Assembly (NCBI GenBank): GCA_041447245.1
Contig: JBGMEA010000021.1
Coordinates: 4,571-68,570, forward strand
Source of the DNA: JBGMEA01 sp041447245
GTDB lineage: Bacteria; Bacillota; Clostridia; Eubacteriales; Anaerofustaceae
DNA length: 64,000 bases
Reading direction: 5' to 3'
This document shows positions 60,305 to 64,000 of the stretch, piece after piece (position 1 is the first letter of the stretch; every line of letters starts with the position of its first letter). Under the pieces are notes generated by a model. It worked only from the letters and a program-made list of their open reading frames with translations, ran no database searches and was not told where the DNA came from. Made by a program: the position numbers and the translations under genes.

Positions 60305-60742
60305 TCAAAACACTTTCCTCATCACCTTGGGCTCACACCCATTCCCAAACTGCGGACAATGCAGACAGTCCGAAATATCCGGCGCGTCTTCCCGCGCCAT
60401 AGCCTCCCACCCGAGCTTTTCATAAAAGCGCGGCACCTTTGCGGCAAGCCACGCTTCCTCACCACCTCTGCGCCCGACTTCCTCTTCCATGAGACGCATC
60501 AAACGAACACCCAAACCGAGCCCTCGGTATCGCGCATCCACGGCAATGTCCGCCACCACAAACACCCCGTCACGCATTTCCAACGCTGCCGCGGCAATCA
60601 ACGCGCCGCTTTCCTCATCGACACATTCCCAACAGCGCAGCATCCGCTCCGGCATCGGAATGCCGGGAGTGACCTCCAACCCGTTTTGATGAAAGAAGAT
60701 GCTCAGTTTTTCGTAATCGTCGGTCAGACGGATTTCCTGCAT
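60305..60742 (-). CDS. GNAT acetyltransferase with C-terminal Cys motif
   Basis: A 145-aa GNAT protein: VVADIAVDARYRGLGLGVRLMRLMEEEVGRRG is the acetyl-CoA loop, VPRFYEKLGWEAMAREDAPDISDC the distal part. The tail LHCPQFGNGCEPKVMRK carries two Cys of a small extra motif found in a subgroup of such enzymes, where it may bind metal. Substrate unknown. GGAGGGGAATGCAAC precedes the ATG. It ends the minus-strand group dus-GNAT, with the dus stop 17 bases upstream. Confidence 0.87.
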   Translation of the reverse strand: MQEIRLTDDYEKLSIFFHQNGLEVTPGIPMPERMLRCWECVDEESGALIAAAALEMRDGVFVVADIAVDARYRGLGLGVRLMRLMEEEVGRRGGEEAWLAAKVPRFYEKLGWEAMAREDAPDISDCLHCPQFGNGCEPKVMRKVF

Positions 60743-60759
60743 GTTGCATTCCCCTCCAA

Positions 60760-61716
60760 TCAGAATCGCACCCGAGAGTGCACGACTTCCCGCTCCCGAA
60801 AAAGTGCCGAGACCGCCTCTTCATAGTCCGAAAGATGTTCCGTCTTGCGGATTTTTTTGGCATATTTCGCGGCATCCTCAAACATCGCGATAAAATAAAA
60901 CCAGATTTCCTTCATGGCAAACAGCACGTTGCGCTCACCGTGAATCGTACGGCGGTATGCCGCATACAGCGCATCGTGAAACTCCCGCATGAGCGCAGTG
61001 TCGAGCATGTCTGTGCCGTTGATCTCGGAAATCAGCGCGGGATTGGCGAGCAGCCCCCTGCCGATCATGACCGCATCCACCGTCGGGAACTCCGCCGAAA
61101 AAGCATGCACATCATCCGCCGTGAAAAGATTCCCGTTGTAACAGACGGGATGTACGCATCGGCTCAGCGCCTCGCGAAACACCGCAAGATCGGGCGGATT
61201 GCGATAATAATCCGATTTCGTTCTCGGATGAATGATCAGTTCTTTGATCGGGTAATGATTGTAAATATCCAAAAGTGCGCCGAATTCGTCGGCAGACTCC
61301 AAACCGATCCGAGTTTTGACGGAAACGGCGGGAATGTCGGCGGAAAAAATCTCGGCGAAAAACACGTCGAGTTCCTGCGGTTTCGTAAGAAACCCCGAAC
61401 CTTTCCCTTTTGCGGCGACCGTACCCGACGGACAGCCCAGATTGAAATTGATTTCGTCGTATCCCAGCGCGGCAAGCTCTTTCGCGGCGCGGATAAAATC
61501 CGCCGCACGGTTTGTCAGCAGCTGCGGCACAAGCGGCACGCCTTCGTTGTGCGCAGGGATCAGATCCCTCAACTCGCGCGAAGTGAACGGACGGTTCTGC
61601 TTGGTGGCAAGAAACGGCGCATAGTAATGATCGATGTCATGAGGAAAAAACGCACGGTGCACGGTGCGGTAGGCATAGCCCGTCAGTCCTTCCAGCGGCG
61701 CGAAAGAATAGTTCAT
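60760..61716 (-). CDS. dus: tRNA-dihydrouridine synthase
   Basis: Reduces uridine to dihydrouridine in tRNA with FMN and NADPH. The 318-aa TIM-barrel protein has FAPLEGLTGYAYRTVHRAFF at the N-terminus, EINFNLGCPSGTVAAKGKGSGFL with the catalytic Cys95, ELIIHPRTKSDYYRNPPDL and VDAVMIGRGLLANP (phosphate-binding). The U position modified cannot be told from sequence. I start at 61716 (AGGA nine bases upstream), where the fold begins. Confidence 0.94.
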   Translation of the reverse strand: MNYSFAPLEGLTGYAYRTVHRAFFPHDIDHYYAPFLATKQNRPFTSRELRDLIPAHNEGVPLVPQLLTNRAADFIRAAKELAALGYDEINFNLGCPSGTVAAKGKGSGFLTKPQELDVFFAEIFSADIPAVSVKTRIGLESADEFGALLDIYNHYPIKELIIHPRTKSDYYRNPPDLAVFREALSRCVHPVCYNGNLFTADDVHAFSAEFPTVDAVMIGRGLLANPALISEINGTDMLDTALMREFHDALYAAYRRTIHGERNVLFAMKEIWFYFIAMFEDAAKYAKKIRKTEHLSDYEEAVSALFREREVVHSRVRF

Positions 61717-61765
61717 GATGATATCCTGCGTTGTTTTTCGGAATGCTGCATGAAATGGACTTCGT

Positions 61766-62608
61766 TTATTTCCACAGCAGCTCAATCCCATCATCCGTAA
61801 TCTTGAGCACGCCTTCTTTCAACAGACGCCCGACTGCGCGCTTGAATGCTTTCTTGCTCATGTTCAGTGCGGACTTGATGGCTTCGGGAGAGCTGTCGTC
61901 GTTGAGCCCGAGCCTGCCTCCGCTTTGTTTCATGCGATCAAGAATGATCTGCGCATCGCCTTCGATTTCTTCGTGCGCGGCTTCTCGGACACTGAGCTCA
62001 AGCTTGCCGTCCTCGTAAACTTTTTTCACCCGCGCGCTTATGGTATCTCCGATTCTGAAGTTCCCGTACAGTTCTTTCATCGGAATCATGCCGTGATATT
62101 TGCCGTCCACCGCGACAAAACAACCGAGTTCGCGGTTGATGCGGTAGACAGTTCCGCTGACCCGGTCGCCTTTCTGATAGGGCGATTCGCTGCCAAGCAT
62201 ATCATACAGCTTCATCGTCGCGCACAGCCGATGGCTCTTGTCGACATAAAGACCAACGAGAACTTCATCCCCCTCGTTGAGAATACCCGATTGCTGCTTG
62301 AACGGCAGCAGGAGATCTTTGTCCAGTCCCCAGTCGAGGAATGCGCCGATGTTCGTCGTTTGAACGACGCGGAGCACGGCGGGTTCGCCGATTTGCAGGC
62401 TCGGTGTTTTTCGCGTCGCGATCATGCGGTCCTTCGAATCGTTGTAGACAAAGACTTCGACTTCGTCCCCGACTTTGGCATCGGTCGGCACCTGAGCGTT
62501 CGGCAGAAGCACCTCCTGCCCGCTCGCGTCTTCTTTTTCATTCAGATACACTCCGTTCGGCGATTGTCTCGTCACGGTCAGTGTCTGTGTTTTTCCAAGT
62601 TGAATCAT
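61766..62608 (-). CDS. cvfB: CvfB-family S1 RNA-binding protein
   Basis: A 280-aa protein with three S1-like domains (about 1-65, 68-135, 140-210; GAFLDWGLDKDLLLPFKQQ is one S1 loop) and a C-terminal winged helix (SALNMSKKAFKRAVGRLLKEGVLKITDDGIEL). This is the CvfB architecture, an RNA-binding regulator known from staphylococci and streptococci. Here it probably influences mRNA translation or stability. AAGGATTT precedes the ATG. Confidence 0.93.
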   Translation of the reverse strand: MIQLGKTQTLTVTRQSPNGVYLNEKEDASGQEVLLPNAQVPTDAKVGDEVEVFVYNDSKDRMIATRKTPSLQIGEPAVLRVVQTTNIGAFLDWGLDKDLLLPFKQQSGILNEGDEVLVGLYVDKSHRLCATMKLYDMLGSESPYQKGDRVSGTVYRINRELGCFVAVDGKYHGMIPMKELYGNFRIGDTISARVKKVYEDGKLELSVREAAHEEIEGDAQIILDRMKQSGGRLGLNDDSSPEAIKSALNMSKKAFKRAVGRLLKEGVLKITDDGIELLWK

Positions 62609-62655
62609 AAATCCTTCTTCATTTCATATTGACAGCTCACATGTCTGCCCTCGGA

Positions 62656-63702
62656 CTATAAGATAAAAAATGCCGCGGCAAGAATTGCATAAGCCGCAAT
62701 CAATTGAATGCCCTCCAACCAGTTGGATTCTCCGTCACTCGCGACACGATTCGTGATGAGCACGGAGATGATGAGCGCGACGAGTTCGAACTCGTTGAAG
62801 ATGATGCTCATCGGAGTAAAGAAAAGGCTGAGGAAGATCAGTACGGGTGTGACGAACAAAATGATCTGCAGGCTGGAGCCCAGCGCGATTTCGACCGACA
62901 CACTGATTTTGTTTTTCAAAGCCATCATAATCGCGGTGCTGTGTTCCGCGGCGTTGCCGATGATCGGCACCAGAATGATCCCGACGAAAAACTGACTCAA
63001 CCCCAACGCCTCCGTCATCGGTTCCACGGAGCCGACAAAAATCTCGGACAGCACACCGATGAACACCGTAGCGCCGATAAGCGTGAGCACCGAACGTTTC
63101 AGCGACCATTCGGCTTCTTCGCATTGTGATTCGCCTTCGGGAGCATAGAGGTCTTTATGGGTATGGAAGGAAAACACCAGGCTGAGAAGATAGATCGCGA
63201 ACAGGATCACCGCCACGATCACGCTCAGTCCCTCATAACGCGTCGCCAGCAGATCGGATGAGACCGTGTGGGTGAAGATCGCGGGGATCGTCAACCCGAT
63301 GACGGAAAAGAGCAGCATGCTCGCCGTCACGTTGATGACCGCCTGGGAGAAATACTGGTTTTTATATTTCAGTCCGCCCACGAACATGCTCAGCCCCAAG
63401 ACCAACAAAACATTTCCGATGACGGACCCTGCAATGGAAGCTTTCACAACATCGAACAGCCCCGCTTTCATAGCAAAAAATCCGATGATGAGCTCCGTGG
63501 CATTTCCGAAGGTGGCATTGAGAAATCCGCCGACGCGGCTTCCCGCATAGCAGGACAGGCTTTCGGTCGCCCGTCCCATGACGCCCGCAAGCGGTATGAT
63601 CGCAAGCGCGGAAAAAAGAAAAACAAGCGTTTCCGACCAATGCAGCCATGCCGCCGCCAGAGCAATCGGAACAAAAAGAAGCATATATTTGAGTATTTTC
63701 AA
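62656..63702 (-). CDS. cax: Calcium/proton exchanger
   Basis: A CaCA-family cation exchanger with about eleven helices. The two conserved alpha-repeat regions are FLNATFGNATELIIGFFAMKAGL and PIIGNAAEHSTAIMMALKNK, each with the acidic residue that binds Ca2+ (GNATE, GNAAEH). It exports Ca2+ in exchange for protons. The frame opens at 63843, but family members start close to LKILKYMLLFVP, so I use a TTG at 63702 with GGGGG five bases upstream (348 aa). An ATG at 63738 is the alternative. Confidence 0.92.
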   Translation of the reverse strand: MKILKYMLLFVPIALAAAWLHWSETLVFLFSALAIIPLAGVMGRATESLSCYAGSRVGGFLNATFGNATELIIGFFAMKAGLFDVVKASIAGSVIGNVLLVLGLSMFVGGLKYKNQYFSQAVINVTASMLLFSVIGLTIPAIFTHTVSSDLLATRYEGLSVIVAVILFAIYLLSLVFSFHTHKDLYAPEGESQCEEAEWSLKRSVLTLIGATVFIGVLSEIFVGSVEPMTEALGLSQFFVGIILVPIIGNAAEHSTAIMMALKNKISVSVEIALGSSLQIILFVTPVLIFLSLFFTPMSIIFNEFELVALIISVLITNRVASDGESNWLEGIQLIAAYAILAAAFFIL

Positions 63703-63887
63703 AGCAACCCCCGGAATATGATTCTTTCGGACATTCATCCGAACATGATAAATCCAAGCATTATTGTAGCATAATGCCCAAGCGGATACCATCAAAGTTT
63801 GATACGGAGTATAAAATGACCGACCGCTTTCCAAAACAGTCAATCAAATTCACAAATAAAAAACGCACATCGCTGAACTGGTAAACT

Positions 63888-63923
63888 AAAAGCAGACATG
63901 AAAAAAGAGATGTCTGCTTTTTT
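63888..63923 (+). terminator. Terminator-like hairpin ahead of the transposase gene
   Basis: AAAAGCAGACAT pairs with ATGTCTGCTTTT (12 bp, ten-base loop) and runs into T residues. It lies 28 bases upstream of a transposase-like start; in insertion sequences such a hairpin stops read-through from outside. The stem sequence repeats that at 8640-8673. Confidence 0.7.
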
Positions 63924-63951
63924 GATATACTGGAAAGAGGAGGAAAAGATT

Positions 63952-64000
63952 ATGGCAAGCAAAGGACAGAAATTGCGCAGATGGAGTAAAGAAGAGAAGC
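63952..64000 (+). CDS. Probable IS3-type transposase first frame, 5' end only
   Basis: Sixteen codons before the window ends: MASKGQKLRRWSKEEK. AGAGGAGGAAAAG precedes the ATG. The basic start with an (S/T)xE(E/F)K motif resembles the N-terminus of OrfA proteins of IS3/IS150-type elements, where a helix-turn-helix follows. The upstream terminator-like hairpin supports an insertion-sequence left end near 63870. The family call is tentative because so little is visible. Confidence 0.55.
   Translation, partial: MASKGQKLRRWSKEEK

Noticed and set aside
9..64000. tRNA, rRNA or tmRNA genes
   Set aside because: No cloverleaf or rRNA-like conserved stretch was noticed in the intergenic regions read by eye; a covariance scan was not possible.

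Overview
The window looks like a chromosome segment of a low-to-mid GC Bacillota, possibly an Erysipelotrichia-type gut bacterium. The evidence is the AGGAGG-type ribosome sites and many intrinsic terminators, and typical Bacillota families: a YhgE/Pip-like heptad-repeat protein with an MMPL pump, a CvfB-type S1 protein, DUF5661, DUF2974, YczE/YitT, FakA-C-like and AbiTii proteins. No rRNA or tRNA gene and no CRISPR array was seen. The taxonomic guess is inference only.

Layout. 1-5.8 kb: a partial FAD oxidase, a PAS-GGDEF diguanylate cyclase, metF, an AT-rich AbiTii gene pair, a small membrane protein with a DHFR-like reductase, and an SPFH/band-7 protein. 6-15 kb: a large secreted glycine-rich beta-helix-like surface protein, a lone condensation-domain protein, an ABC-F ATPase, two pyridoxamine-oxidase-fold proteins around a Cys-rich HxlR regulator, and a second GGDEF protein. 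15-19.6 kb: ansA, then an AT-rich two-reverse-transcriptase locus that fits a type 3 defence-associated RT system (DRT3). Between its two RT genes lies an unlabelled small RNA gene on the opposite strand. It has a consensus promoter, an ACACACA tract and an intrinsic terminator. 19.6-25.6 kb: two copies of an unidentified structured RNA element around an Fe-S membrane protein, then a Pip/MMPL export operon with a divergent TetR regulator and a double operator.

25.6-35.8 kb: a DUF2284 protein, a P-loop kinase, an alkaline-phosphatase-fold hydrolase, and the agmatine-to-putrescine genes aguA and aguB. The 3' end of aguB is duplicated around an AT-rich inserted gene. A phosphate/polyphosphate operon (ppk2, pit, DUF47) and two acetyltransferases follow. 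35.9-44.9 kb: a soluble double-sensor protein with a C-terminal CheW domain, a LUD protein, a YfcE phosphodiesterase, a YczE-like membrane protein divergent from a Crp/Fnr regulator, an acetyltransferase, a CASTOR/POLLUX-like channel and an MBL hydrolase. 45-60.2 kb: three more AT-rich probable defence genes stand singly between ordinary genes: a 679-aa coiled-coil membrane protein, a 1244-aa STAND ATPase with an N-terminal nuclease-like domain, and an AIPR protein. Between them are a cupin, ade, an amino-acid permease, a DUF2974 lipase-like protein, a YgjP-like metallopeptidase, FmdE, a FakA-C-like protein and rsmH. 60.3-64 kb: an acetyltransferase, a tRNA-dihydrouridine synthase, cvfB, a Ca2+/H+ exchanger, and the first codons of a probable IS3-type transposase.

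The main theme is a GC-richer housekeeping backbone interrupted by at least five separate AT-rich insertions, four or five of them with recognisable or suspected anti-phage function. The most interesting are the DRT3-like locus with its candidate template RNA and the tandem unidentified RNA element. All functional calls come from reading motifs by eye; no database search was run.
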